Below, piece by piece: positions 33,026 to 42,047 of a DNA stretch of 64,000 bases. The notes under the pieces were generated by a model, which was given only the letters and a program-made list of their open reading frames with translations, did no database searches and was not told the DNA's origin. Every line of letters starts with the position of its first letter. The stretch's first letter is position 1. Made by a program: the position numbers and the translations under genes. Source of the stretch: Candidatus Hydrogenedentota bacterium (GTDB taxonomy: Bacteria > Hydrogenedentota > Hydrogenedentia > Hydrogenedentales > JAGMZX01). The DNA is taken from NCBI GenBank assembly GCA_029556545.1, contig JAKQEQ010000042.1:164995-228994 (forward strand), in the 5' to 3' direction.

Positions 33026-35047
33026 TTGCTGGGACAACAGAATGAAAGGCCCTTCGGCCTTTACGAACTGGCTGTCATCCTGATCGCGACCCTGGCGGTC
33101 GTGGCCTTCTCGTATTTTCTCGCGCCGCGCACGCCGCCGGAACAGGTTGCGGACCGGGAAGTCCCCCCCGTCTCGGCGCCGGTCGATACGCCGGAGCTCG
33201 CCGCCGCGTCTCCGCCGCCCGTCGTCGAGGAATCGCCGGATGCGCCCATCGCTCCCGTCGAGGAACCTGCCGTAGCCGCGCCCGCGCCTGAAAGTCCGAA
33301 GGTCCCTCCCCCGCCGCCGGCGGACCCCGCGGCACTCGCGCAAACCATTACCCTCGAAAACAATCTGTTGCGCCTCGATTTCACGCCCGTGGGCGCGCGG
33401 CTCAAGCAGGCGGTCGTCCTCGTGGGCAAAACCGAGGCAGAGCACCCGCGCCTGGTGCCCGAGGACCCGGAAATCCTCGGCGACCCGCCTCTCTATCCCA
33501 TGGGCCTTCTCGGACTGAAACTGGCAGACGACTGGCTAGGCGATGAACTCGACCACGCCCTGTGGGACGCCGACTTCGACCGCGCACGCCGCCGCGTAAC
33601 CTTCACGTTCACGGAACCCGGCGTCGCCCGCGTGATCAAGACCTTCACGCTGGCGCCGGACGACAGCTTCCTCGATGTCTCGGTCGGCTATGCGAATCTG
33701 AGCGACACGCCGCGGCGACTCGGGCTGGACACGCACGTGCCCGCGTACACGCTGAACTGGACCCCCGCGCTCCACGCCGAGGAGAACGGCGGCATGGGTT
33801 TGGGGCAAAAAGAGGTTATCTGGCGCAAGGACGGCCAAAACGAACACCACGCGACTTCGAGCCTGAAGCCCCCGACGAGTGCGACAGGCTACTCCGTCGA
33901 GAAGGTCGTGCAGCCCGAATGGCTGGCAGTCAAGAGCGTGTATTTCCTCGTCGCCGCGCGCATCGAAGCCCCGCCCGACGCGGAGTGGCCGAAAGAGGCG
34001 TGGGGCTGGGTCGCGGGCGACCCGAAGCGTTACCGCTTGGGCATCGCGACGCCGCGCATGGAAGTCACCCCCGGCATCGAGGAGACGCGCGATTTCCGCT
34101 TCTACATGGGCCCGACGCACCTCGCCTCGCTCAAGCGGGCCGCCGCGCGGGGGTTCCCCGAACTCGATGAAGCACTCAAGTTCTTCACGATGTTCGGGTT
34201 TATGGACTGGTTCGCCAAGCTCCTGCTGAGCATGCTCAACTTCTTCCACGACAACCTCCACGCCAGCTACGGCATCGCTATCATCTTGCTGACGGTGGTC
34301 GTTCGCATCGTCATGTTCCCGCTCACCATCAAGAGCATGAAAAGCATGAAGAAGATGCAGTTGCTCGCGCCCGAGTTGGAGAAAATCAAGGAGGAGGTGG
34401 GCAAGGACAATCCGCAGGAGTTGCAGAAGCGCACGATGGAGTTGTATCGGCAGTACGGCGTGAACCCGCTGGGCGGATGTTTTCCGATGCTGCTGCAGAT
34501 GCCCGTCTTCATCGCGCTTTATCGCATGCTATGGAGCGCCTTCGAACTGCGGGGCACGTCGTTCCTCTGGATACACGATCTCTCGCGGGAGGATGCCCTG
34601 ATTCAGTTGCCGTGGGACGTGCCGGTCATCTTCACCACCATCAACGCCATCAACATCCTGCCGCTGCTCATGGCCGTTACCATGTACTTGAGCCAGAAGA
34701 TGATGCCGACTTCGGGGCCGGTTCAGACCTCCCAGCAGAAGATGATGATGAACCTGATGCCCGTCATGTTCAGCGTCTTTTGCTACAAGGTCGCCGCCGG
34801 CCTGAACCTCTATATTTTAACCAGTACGCTCCTGGGTATTGCGCAGAGCTACGTCACCCGCATGGTGGCTGTGGAACTGACGCCCAAAGAGCTGGAAAAG
34901 AAACCGGCCGCCCGGAAACCGCAACACTTCTACGACGCCGCACAGGCCCGTAAACGGCAAATGGCGAAGGAAATGCGCCGCGCCAAGAAGCAGCCGAAGG
35001 GCCGTAGCGACACCGCCGCGAAGCGGGACCCGAAAAGACGGCCATAA
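33026..35047 (+). CDS. yidC: Membrane protein insertase YidC
   Basis: About 673 aa inner-membrane insertase. The N-terminal span (FGLYELAVILIATLAVVAFSY) is followed by a long proline/alanine-rich segment and the large periplasmic beta-sandwich domain (about 120-400). The conserved C-terminal core has the usual spans and motifs, including YGIAIILLTVVVRIVMFPLTIK, NPLGGCFPMLLQMPVFIALYR and QKMMMNLMPVMFSVFCYKVAAGLNLYIL. A basic C-terminal tail ends KRDPKRRP. The start is tentatively TTG at 33026, the only in-frame initiation codon close to the first span; CGGAG lies upstream. The core and order are unambiguous. Confidence 0.95.
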   Translation: MLGQQNERPFGLYELAVILIATLAVVAFSYFLAPRTPPEQVADREVPPVSAPVDTPELAAASPPPVVEESPDAPIAPVEEPAVAAPAPESPKVPPPPPADPAALAQTITLENNLLRLDFTPVGARLKQAVVLVGKTEAEHPRLVPEDPEILGDPPLYPMGLLGLKLADDWLGDELDHALWDADFDRARRRVTFTFTEPGVARVIKTFTLAPDDSFLDVSVGYANLSDTPRRLGLDTHVPAYTLNWTPALHAEENGGMGLGQKEVIWRKDGQNEHHATSSLKPPTSATGYSVEKVVQPEWLAVKSVYFLVAARIEAPPDAEWPKEAWGWVAGDPKRYRLGIATPRMEVTPGIEETRDFRFYMGPTHLASLKRAAARGFPELDEALKFFTMFGFMDWFAKLLLSMLNFFHDNLHASYGIAIILLTVVVRIVMFPLTIKSMKSMKKMQLLAPELEKIKEEVGKDNPQELQKRTMELYRQYGVNPLGGCFPMLLQMPVFIALYRMLWSAFELRGTSFLWIHDLSREDALIQLPWDVPVIFTTINAINILPLLMAVTMYLSQKMMPTSGPVQTSQQKMMMNLMPVMFSVFCYKVAAGLNLYILTSTLLGIAQSYVTRMVAVELTPKELEKKPAARKPQHFYDAAQARKRQMAKEMRRAKKQPKGRSDTAAKRDPKRRP

Positions 35048-35111
35048 CCCCCGGGGCGCGGCGCGCCCCGAACAGTTCCGGGCCTGAAGCCCGGTGAGGA
35101 GACAGAGACCT

Positions 35112-36428
35112 ATGCCATCGGTCGAAACCAGCGCGAAAACGCGCAAAGACGCCATCCAACTCGCTCTCGAACAACTCGGCGTCGAAATGCACGAAGTCGA
35201 TGAGATCGAAATGCTGGATGAAGGCAGCCGGGGCTTTCTCGGCATCGGCGCGCGGCCCGTCCGCGTCCGCGTCACGGCAAAACGCGGCAAACTCCGCCCC
35301 GCCTCCGACGAACGACATGCGGACCGCACGGACCGCCAGCCTCGCGGACCCCGCGATGATCGCGGTCGCGGCCCGCGGGAAGACCGGCGCGACGGAAACC
35401 AGCGCCGGGAACGCGTCGATCGCCAGCCGCGGCGAGACCGCGAAGAGCGTCCCGCGGCCGCGCAGCGCGACGATCGCCGCGGGGGACAGGATCGCGAAGG
35501 ACGCCCCGCCGCGGAACAGCGGGACAGCCGCCAAGACGGCCATGGTCGCGACAACCGTCAAGGCGGGCGTGGCCGCGATAATCGCCAGGGCGGGCGCGGA
35601 CGTGACGGTCGCCCGGGCGGGCGAGATCGTGACCATCGGCAACGCGGACGTGACCGAGAAGACCGGCCTCGGGCCGATGCGCGGCCACAACCGCGCGCCG
35701 GGGCGGAAGCGCCAATCGAGGGCGACGTTTTCGAGGGAAAGGAGGCGTTCCAGGAAATCGAGGCGACTCCCCTCAGCGAAGACCAGGGGCGCGAGGCCGC
35801 CGCGCTGCTTCAGTCGATTGTCACCAAGATGGGGTTTGCCGCCGAAGTCGCGTTTCGCCGCGATCAGGACGAAGCGGCGCGGCTCGACGTGAAGACGGAG
35901 GACGGCGCGCTGCTCATCGGGCGCAAGGGCCGCAACCTGCAGGCGATGCAGTACCTGATCAATCGCATCGTCGCCCGGGGCGACAAGAACGACGTCACCG
36001 AGCGCCTGGTTGTGGATATTGAAGGCTACGTGGACCGGCGTCGCGAGTCCCTCGAGGCGCTGGCTCGGGACCTCGCCGCCCGCGCGAAGGAGCAGGGCCG
36101 CGACGTGCGCGTCAAGCCCCTGAGCCCGCAGGAGCGGCGGGTCATCCACCTCACACTGCAGGACGACCCCGACGTGCGTACGTTCAGCTTCGGCGACGCG
36201 CTGTATCGGCAACTCGTCATCAGCCCGAGGAACAAGCAGGCTTCGCAGTCGCGTGCGCCGCAGGAGGCCCACGCGGCGCACGGGGCGCACCCGTCGCGCG
36301 GCGGCGTGAAGCGGCGCGCCACGGGACGGCTCATGCGGCCACGCCCCACGAACATGCGGCGGTCGAGCGCGCCGCAGGGGTCCACACCATCGGATTCCGG
36401 CGCCACCGGTGGCGACGCAAGCACATGA
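35112..36428 (+). CDS. jag: Jag/SpoIIIJ-associated RNA-binding protein with long charged linker
   Basis: 438 aa. Jag_N domain (1-55, ALEQLGVEMHEVDEIEMLDEG...GFLGIGARPVRVRV). KH domain around 235-300 with the GxxG loop GRKGRN. R3H domain around 300-375 (LVVDIEGYVDRRRESLEALA ... LSPQERRVIHLTLQDD). Between Jag_N and KH is an insertion of about 135 residues almost wholly Arg/Asp/Gly/Glu/Gln, including tandem RDNRQGGRG units, which must be disordered; typical Jag proteins are 200-250 aa. A basic C-terminal tail follows R3H. The ATG is 64 bp after yidC. The gene ends 20 bp inside mnmE. Family members bind RNA and influence cell elongation in some bacteria. Confidence 0.92.
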   Translation: MPSVETSAKTRKDAIQLALEQLGVEMHEVDEIEMLDEGSRGFLGIGARPVRVRVTAKRGKLRPASDERHADRTDRQPRGPRDDRGRGPREDRRDGNQRRERVDRQPRRDREERPAAAQRDDRRGGQDREGRPAAEQRDSRQDGHGRDNRQGGRGRDNRQGGRGRDGRPGGRDRDHRQRGRDREDRPRADARPQPRAGAEAPIEGDVFEGKEAFQEIEATPLSEDQGREAAALLQSIVTKMGFAAEVAFRRDQDEAARLDVKTEDGALLIGRKGRNLQAMQYLINRIVARGDKNDVTERLVVDIEGYVDRRRESLEALARDLAARAKEQGRDVRVKPLSPQERRVIHLTLQDDPDVRTFSFGDALYRQLVISPRNKQASQSRAPQEAHAAHGAHPSRGGVKRRATGRLMRPRPTNMRRSSAPQGSTPSDSGATGGDAST

Positions 36429-37791
36429 GGACACCATCGCCGCCATCGCTACTCCGCCCGGCGAAGGCGGCATCGGCATTGTCCGCCTGAGCGGCAGTCG
36501 AGCCCTCGAAGTCGCCGCGCGCGTGTTTCGCGCGTCAAGCGGGCGCGACCCGCGGACAACGAAGCGACGCATGTTGCACGGCCACGTCCATGACGCGGAC
36601 GGCAACCGGCTCGATGAGGTGCTCGTACACGTCATGCGCGCGCCCCATTCGTATACCCGCGAGGACATGGTCGAGATTAACGCCCACGGCGGCGCGGGGC
36701 CGCTCGCGGCAATTCTCGAGGCGTGCATCGCGGCGGGGGCGCGCCTGGCGCGGCCAGGCGAATTCACCCTGCGCGCGTTTCTTAATGGCCGCATCGATCT
36801 GGTGCAGGCGGAAGCCGTCATCGACCTGATCCGCGCGCGCACCCGCGACGCGCTGCTCGCGGCCAACGCCGCGGCGGGCGGGCGGCTCTCCCGCGAACTT
36901 CACGCCATGCGCGACCGTATTCGGCACGCGCTGGCGCACATCGAGGCGGCAGTCGATTTCCCCGAGGAAGACCTGCCGGACCTCGTCACGCCCGCCCTGC
37001 TCGAAGGGCTGCATCAGACCCTTCGGGACATGCGCGTGCTCCTCGAAACCGCCGACGCGGGCCGACTCGTGCGCGAGGGCGCGGTCGTGGCCATCGCGGG
37101 ACGCCCCAACGTCGGCAAGTCGAGCCTGTTCAACGCGCTCGTGCGCGACGCGCGCGCCATCGTCTCGGCCCACGCCGGCACCACGCGCGACCGCATCGAG
37201 GAATACATCACTGTTGCCGGCGTGCCCGTGCGCCTCGTGGACATGGCCGGACTGCGCGTAACGGAGGACGAGGTCGAGCGCATCGGCGTGGACCGCGCAC
37301 GCGATGCGCTCCAGGCCGCCAACCTGGTCCTCTTCGTCACCGACGCCGCGCTGCCTGCGACGGAAGAGGACCGCGAGATCGCCCGCGACCTCGCCGCGCT
37401 CACGACGCCCGTGGTGCTCGTGCTGAACAAGGTCGATCTCGCGCCGGAGGTGAGCGCGCCGACGTTGGCGCCCGCGCCCGCGGGGGTGTGCCGCGTGTCC
37501 GCTCTGACCGGCGAAGGATTGCACGAACTTGAGGCCGTCCTGGGTCGCCTGCTTCTCGGCGGCGCGCATATCGCCGCGGACCAGGCCATGATCACGCGCC
37601 TCCACCAGAAGGACAGCCTGCGCCGGGCGGTCGAGGCGCTCGATCGTATGCTCGACGCCCCGGACCAGTCGCCCGAGTTTCTCGCCATCGACCTGCGCGA
37701 AGCCCTACACGCCCTCGGCGAGATCACCGGCGAAACCACCCCCGAAGACCTGCTCGAAATCATCTTCTCGTCCTTCTGCATCGGCAAGTAG
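36409..37791 (+). CDS. mnmE: tRNA modification GTPase MnmE
   Basis: 460 aa GTPase that with MnmG installs cmnm5/nm5 groups on wobble uridine of certain tRNAs. The N-terminal folate-binding domain starts DTIAAIATPPGEGGIGIVRLSG. The G domain has GRPNVGKSSLFNAL (G1), AGTTRD (G2), DMAGLR (G3) and NKVDL (G4). The C-terminal CIGK signature with the essential Cys is intact. The GTG start lies within the end of jag (20-bp overlap), implying coupling. The mnmG partner is not in this window. Confidence 0.97.
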   Translation: MATQAHEDTIAAIATPPGEGGIGIVRLSGSRALEVAARVFRASSGRDPRTTKRRMLHGHVHDADGNRLDEVLVHVMRAPHSYTREDMVEINAHGGAGPLAAILEACIAAGARLARPGEFTLRAFLNGRIDLVQAEAVIDLIRARTRDALLAANAAAGGRLSRELHAMRDRIRHALAHIEAAVDFPEEDLPDLVTPALLEGLHQTLRDMRVLLETADAGRLVREGAVVAIAGRPNVGKSSLFNALVRDARAIVSAHAGTTRDRIEEYITVAGVPVRLVDMAGLRVTEDEVERIGVDRARDALQAANLVLFVTDAALPATEEDREIARDLAALTTPVVLVLNKVDLAPEVSAPTLAPAPAGVCRVSALTGEGLHELEAVLGRLLLGGAHIAADQAMITRLHQKDSLRRAVEALDRMLDAPDQSPEFLAIDLREALHALGEITGETTPEDLLEIIFSSFCIGK

Positions 37792-37825
37792 GGCGCGCGT
37801 CGCCGGCGTGTGTTATGCTTCGCCC

Positions 37826-38476
37826 ATGTCACACGTTGCACCGGATTCCATCATCCTTTTCGATTTCGACGGCGTCGTCGCGGACTCGCTCGATGTCTTC
37901 TTCAATGAATTTACGGCGGTCTGCGCGGACATGGGCTTTGACCGCCTTAACTCGCGCGAGACGTTCCTGCGGCTCTTCGAGACAAATCTGCTCGCGGGGC
38001 TCGTCAAAGCGGGGTTCCCCGTGTGGAAACTGAAGAAACTCGTCCGCGCGTTCGCGCCGCGCATCGCCGAAGCCAACGCGCGCGTGCCTCCCTTCGACGG
38101 CATGCCCGGCATCCTGAACCGTCTCGCGGCGCGGTTTCCGCTGTACTTCATCACGTCGAACACAAGCGCGGCCATCCTCGCCTTCACGGAGCACCACGCC
38201 ATCGACGGGTTCCGCGACGTGCTCGGCGCGGACAAGGAGCCGAGCAAGGTGAAGAAAATCCGCCAAGTGCGCGCCGCGCATCCCGGTGCGGCCGCCTACT
38301 ACGTGGGCGATACCAAGGGCGACATGATCGAAGCGCGCGAAGCGGGCGCAACCGCCGTGGCCGCCGCCTGGGGCTGGCATCCCGTCGAGAAACTGCGCGA
38401 GGGCGCGCCCGACGTCCTCCTGCGCGAACCGGCGGACCTGCTCGCCTTCTTCGGACTCGCCGCGGACGCCCCGTGA
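37826..38476 (+). CDS. HAD-superfamily hydrolase
   Basis: 216 aa phosphatase-like protein. Motif I is ILFDFDGVVADSLDVF (both Asp present), motif II is YFITSNTSA, the lysine region is ADKEPSKVKKI, and motif IV is YYVGDTKGDMIEAREAG. The subgroup resembles phosphoglycolate-phosphatase-like enzymes. ATG at 37826 is chosen; an in-frame GTG six codons earlier is possible. It stands 34 bp after mnmE. The substrate is unknown. Confidence 0.88.
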   Translation: MSHVAPDSIILFDFDGVVADSLDVFFNEFTAVCADMGFDRLNSRETFLRLFETNLLAGLVKAGFPVWKLKKLVRAFAPRIAEANARVPPFDGMPGILNRLAARFPLYFITSNTSAAILAFTEHHAIDGFRDVLGADKEPSKVKKIRQVRAAHPGAAAYYVGDTKGDMIEAREAGATAVAAAWGWHPVEKLREGAPDVLLREPADLLAFFGLAADAP

Positions 38477-38578
38477 CCAATTCGCGTTTGGCCGCGCGCC
38501 GCGCTACACTGTCACCAAGCCCCCTTTGTCTCGGGTCCAATGCCGGTTCAGAGGGGCGCAACTGAAGGAGAACGCAGT

Positions 38579-39904
38579 ATGTCCACGTCTTCCACGACTC
38601 CCCAAGCGGGCGAATCTTCTGGCGAGACGGTACAGTCCCCATTTTCCCGGCGCGATTTCCTGCGCAGCGCGGCGGCCGGCGCCGCGGCGGCGACCGCGTT
38701 CGGCATCCTGAATCCGGCGCGCGCGCAGGGCGGCGACGTATTGCGCGTGGGCCTCATCGGCTGCGGCGGGCGCGGCACGGGCGCGGCGCGCGAGGCGCTG
38801 CTCGCCGACCCGAATACGCAACTTGTCGCGGTGGCCGACGTGTTCGCGGACATGGCCGAGAACAGCGTGAAACGCCTGAAGACGGACCGCAAGATCGCCG
38901 ACCGCGTCGTGGTGGACGACGGACACCGGTTCGTGGGGTTCGACGCCTATAAGGGCGTGATCGAGACGTGCGACGTGATTGTGCACGCGACACCGCCGGG
39001 CTTCCGCCCCCAACACCTGCGCGCGTGTGTCGAGGCGGGCAAACACGTGTTCACGGAGAAGCCCGTCGCCGTGGACGCGCCGGGCGTGCGATCGGTCATG
39101 GAGTCGTGCGCGATTGCCCGCGACAAGGGTCTCTGCGTGGTCTCGGGGCTCTGTTACCGGTACGAATTCGCGAAACAGGAGACCATCCAGCGCCTGCAGG
39201 ACGGCGCCGTCGGCGATATCGTGGCGCTCCAGACCACCTACAACACGGGCGGGTTGTGGCACAAGGGCCGCGAACCCGAATGGACCGAGATGGAGTATCA
39301 GCTTCGTAACTGGCTCTATTTCGACTGGCTCTCCGGCGACCACATCAACGAGCAGCACATCCACAGCCTCGACAAGATCATGTGGGTCCTGCGCGACCTT
39401 GCCCCGGCCAAGTGCACCGCGAGCGGCGGGCGCGCCCAGCGTACCGACCCGAAATACGGCAACATCTACGATCATTTCAACGGGGTCTACGAGTGGGCAA
39501 ACGGCGTGCGCTGCTTCAACTCATGCCGCCAGTGGGAAAGCACCAGCACCGACGTCTCGGACTGGGTCTTCGGCACGAAGGGCGTCGCCAACATCCAGGA
39601 TCACTACATCCGTACCTATGACGGCGTGGAATGGCGGCACGAGTCCAAGGGGCCGGACAACATGTACCAAAACGAGCACAACGCATTCCTAGCGGCCATT
39701 CGCAAGGGCGAGGCCCGTGTCGATGAGTACATGTGTTCGAGCACGCTCGCGGCGATCCTCTGCCGCATGTCCGCCTACACCGGCAAGACCATTACCTGGG
39801 AACAGGCCCTCAACTCGCAACTCGACCTCACCCCGAAAACCATCGACTGGGGCGACGTGCCCATGAACCCGCTCCCCGTCCCCGGACAGACCGAGTTCGT
39901 GTGA
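38579..39904 (+). CDS. Tat-exported Gfo/Idh/MocA-family oxidoreductase
   Basis: 441 aa. The Tat signal is SRRDFLRSAAAGAAAATAFGI near residue 22. The NAD(P)-binding domain opens LRVGLIGCGGRGTGAAREAL, followed by the family EKPVAVDAPGVR loop. The C-terminal dimerisation/substrate domain starts about residue 170. Such Tat-exported relatives are abundant in Planctomycetes, Lentisphaerae and Hydrogenedentes and are linked to carbohydrate turnover. Their exact reactions are mostly undefined. ATG at 38579 with GAAGGAG 8 bases upstream. It is the last host-like gene before the low-GC restriction-modification island. Confidence 0.92.
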   Translation: MSTSSTTPQAGESSGETVQSPFSRRDFLRSAAAGAAAATAFGILNPARAQGGDVLRVGLIGCGGRGTGAAREALLADPNTQLVAVADVFADMAENSVKRLKTDRKIADRVVVDDGHRFVGFDAYKGVIETCDVIVHATPPGFRPQHLRACVEAGKHVFTEKPVAVDAPGVRSVMESCAIARDKGLCVVSGLCYRYEFAKQETIQRLQDGAVGDIVALQTTYNTGGLWHKGREPEWTEMEYQLRNWLYFDWLSGDHINEQHIHSLDKIMWVLRDLAPAKCTASGGRAQRTDPKYGNIYDHFNGVYEWANGVRCFNSCRQWESTSTDVSDWVFGTKGVANIQDHYIRTYDGVEWRHESKGPDNMYQNEHNAFLAAIRKGEARVDEYMCSSTLAAILCRMSAYTGKTITWEQALNSQLDLTPKTIDWGDVPMNPLPVPGQTEFV

Positions 39905-39951
39905 AGGAGCATCAGTAGACGGCAACTCATAAACACTGATGGAAGCACGAA

Positions 39952-40833
39952 ATGAACGAACCCAAACATCCCCTTGCGGAGGTCTTCGGCCATCTTACGA
40001 TGGACCAATCGAACAGGGCCATTAGGTATCGCTCTCGTCGCCTTTGTCCGTTCAACAATAAAGTGCCAAACTGTACGAAAGACAAAGCGAAGAACCCGCT
40101 TGGCGTTTGTAGTCTGTTCCACCAAGGTAGGCCGACCATAACATGCCCAATTCGTTTTCGCGAAGACTGGCTCATCACTGATGATGCCGCCACCTTCTTT
40201 TTTGGCAAGAACACTCACTGGAGTTCCTTGACAGAAGTCCGCCTGAACGACGCAAACGGGAGATCGGCAGGTAATATCGACGTCGTCTTAGTGGCCTATG
40301 ACGACAAGGGGAAGGTCTTCGACTTCGGTGCACTCGAAGTGCAAGCTGTCTATATCTCCGGTAACGTGCGTGAGCCATTCGAGCACTACATGAGTAACCC
40401 AAGAGATCACGCATTGATGGATTGGTCCGATCAGCCGAATTACCCTCGTCCAGACTATCTTTCCTCATCTCGTAAGCGCCTTGCCCCGCAGTTGCTTTTC
40501 AAGGGCGGCATACTGCATTCCTGGCGAAAGAAAACGGCTGTTGCTCTGAACAAGAGTTTCTTCGCTACCCTTCCGCCTCTAAGAACCGTGCCTAGAGCGA
40601 GGGCCGATATTGCGTGGCTAATCTACGATCTGCAATTGATCCAGGAAGGAGAGCAGGAGAGGTTTAGACTGACGAAGATCGATGAAGTGTTCACCGCATT
40701 TCAACCGGCATTGCTCTCAATCACCAGCCCGGTGCCGGGAAACATAGATGATTTTGTGAGGCTACTTCAGGAAAAGCTTGACGAGCAACTTGAAAACCCG
40801 CCGGTCAACAAGAGCATTGAAAGGCCTTTCTGA
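39952..40833 (+). CDS. NotI-like type II restriction endonuclease
   Basis: 293 aa. The N-terminal region matches the NotI family iron site: Cys32 (RLCPFNN), Cys41 (NCTKDK), Cys53 (LGVCSL) and Cys65 (ITCPIRF). This is the same C-x(n)-C-x(n)-GVC-x(n)-C order seen in NotI, where four cysteines bind one iron. The catalytic PD-(D/E)xK-type core is seen as NIDVVLVAY (Asp110) and GALEVQAVY (Glu129-x-Gln131); NotI has the same E-x-Q. Base composition is visibly lower in GC than flanking genes, and codon use is unlike them. The ATG follows GGAAG. The adenine methyltransferase begins 2 bp after the stop. Recognition sequence unknown. Confidence 0.82.
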   Translation: MNEPKHPLAEVFGHLTMDQSNRAIRYRSRRLCPFNNKVPNCTKDKAKNPLGVCSLFHQGRPTITCPIRFREDWLITDDAATFFFGKNTHWSSLTEVRLNDANGRSAGNIDVVLVAYDDKGKVFDFGALEVQAVYISGNVREPFEHYMSNPRDHALMDWSDQPNYPRPDYLSSSRKRLAPQLLFKGGILHSWRKKTAVALNKSFFATLPPLRTVPRARADIAWLIYDLQLIQEGEQERFRLTKIDEVFTAFQPALLSITSPVPGNIDDFVRLLQEKLDEQLENPPVNKSIERPF

Positions 40834-40835
40834 AG

Positions 40836-41855
40836 ATGTCATCCGCGAAGCAAGAGTTCTTATTCCCAGAGCACGAGTATACGACCAGACACGACTCGCC
40901 CAAACCCGTGAACGTTGCTTCGGTACCCCAGAGGAGTCCATTCAGATACCCAGGTGGCAAGACGTGGTTCGTGCCCACGTTTCGGAAGTGGATTGGGTCT
41001 ATGCATCAGAGGCCGCGACTTCTTGTCGAACCTTTTGCGGGAGGGGGTATCATAAGCCTGACGGCATTGTTTGAGGACTTAGTTGACTCAGTCCTAATGA
41101 TTGAACTTGACGAAGAAATTGCCGCTGTATGGCAGGCAGTCGTGCATGGGGACTCAAAATGGTTAGCAAGAAGAATTCTCAACTTCGAATTGACACGTGA
41201 AACCGTGCTCGACGCAGTGTCAGCGTGCGCTAAATCAACAAGAGAACGCGCATTTCAAACCGTTTTGAAAAACCGGACTTTTCACGGAGGGATATTGGCC
41301 GATGGCGCCGGCTTGCTGAAATACGGAGAAAATGGAAAGGGAATACGCTCGCGATGGTATCCGGGGACATTGGCGAGAAGATTCGAAAACCTCGATGTCG
41401 TACGACCTCGGATAGAATTCCGTTGCGAGGATGGGTTGAGAGCGGTTCGTGAGTACGCTTCAGCTAGTGATGTGGTGTTTTTCATTGACCCGCCCTATAC
41501 CGCGGGAGGAAAGAAGGCGGGCAGACGTCTTTATCGTCATTGCGAAATCGACCATGAGGACCTCTTCTCGGCGTGCGAGGCCATCAGAGGCGATTTCATC
41601 CTGACGTATGATAATGCTGAAGAAGTGCGGGCTCTGGCGCGTCGTCACGAGTTTCAGATGCGCTTGATTCCGATGACCAATACGCATCATGCGAGAATGG
41701 AAGAACTTGTAATTGGAAAGAACCTCGCTTGGCTGGATGGACTACCCGCAGTCCGAGAGCCAAGAGGGCAATATGGGAAATCCAAGAGATCAACGAAGCG
41801 ATCAAAGGCACAAGCGTATCGAAAGAAGAAGCCTACGCCTAATACTCGCAAATAG
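40836..41855 (+). CDS. DNA N6-adenine methyltransferase (D12 class)
   Basis: 339 aa. The order of motifs is that of the alpha/Dam (D12) group: PFRYPGGKTW (residues 35-44, SAM site), LLVEPFAGGGIISL (62-75) and FFIDPPYTAGGKK with the DPPY catalytic motif around residue 218. A basic C-terminal tail (KSKRSTKRSKAQAYRKKK) may aid DNA binding. It starts 2 bp after the endonuclease and has the same low-GC composition, so the two are a cognate restriction-modification pair. D12 enzymes methylate adenine; hence the recognition site must contain A, and so cannot be NotI's GCGGCCGC. Expected to protect host DNA against the neighbouring nuclease. Confidence 0.88.
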   Translation: MSSAKQEFLFPEHEYTTRHDSPKPVNVASVPQRSPFRYPGGKTWFVPTFRKWIGSMHQRPRLLVEPFAGGGIISLTALFEDLVDSVLMIELDEEIAAVWQAVVHGDSKWLARRILNFELTRETVLDAVSACAKSTRERAFQTVLKNRTFHGGILADGAGLLKYGENGKGIRSRWYPGTLARRFENLDVVRPRIEFRCEDGLRAVREYASASDVVFFIDPPYTAGGKKAGRRLYRHCEIDHEDLFSACEAIRGDFILTYDNAEEVRALARRHEFQMRLIPMTNTHHARMEELVIGKNLAWLDGLPAVREPRGQYGKSKRSTKRSKAQAYRKKKPTPNTRK

Positions 41856-42047
41856 CGTCCTGCTCCGCTCACATCGGATCGCACAATCTCTCCTAACGTA
41901 AGGTTTGGAGTCCCACGAGAGCAGGATTAGGGTCTTGCGCCATCTGCCAAGACACACCGTCTCGCGGCGGCTTTCGATGCGGCAATTGTTCAGCACCCCC
42001 TCGCTGACGTTCTCAATGATGGCTTGTGGACGGCGGTTCCCAGCGTA

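Noticed and set aside
41856-42047. Extra gene between the methyltransferase and the DUF2089 operon
   Set aside because: The frames here are short, lack ribosome sites and show mixed codon use; the stretch is probably the edge of the imported island.
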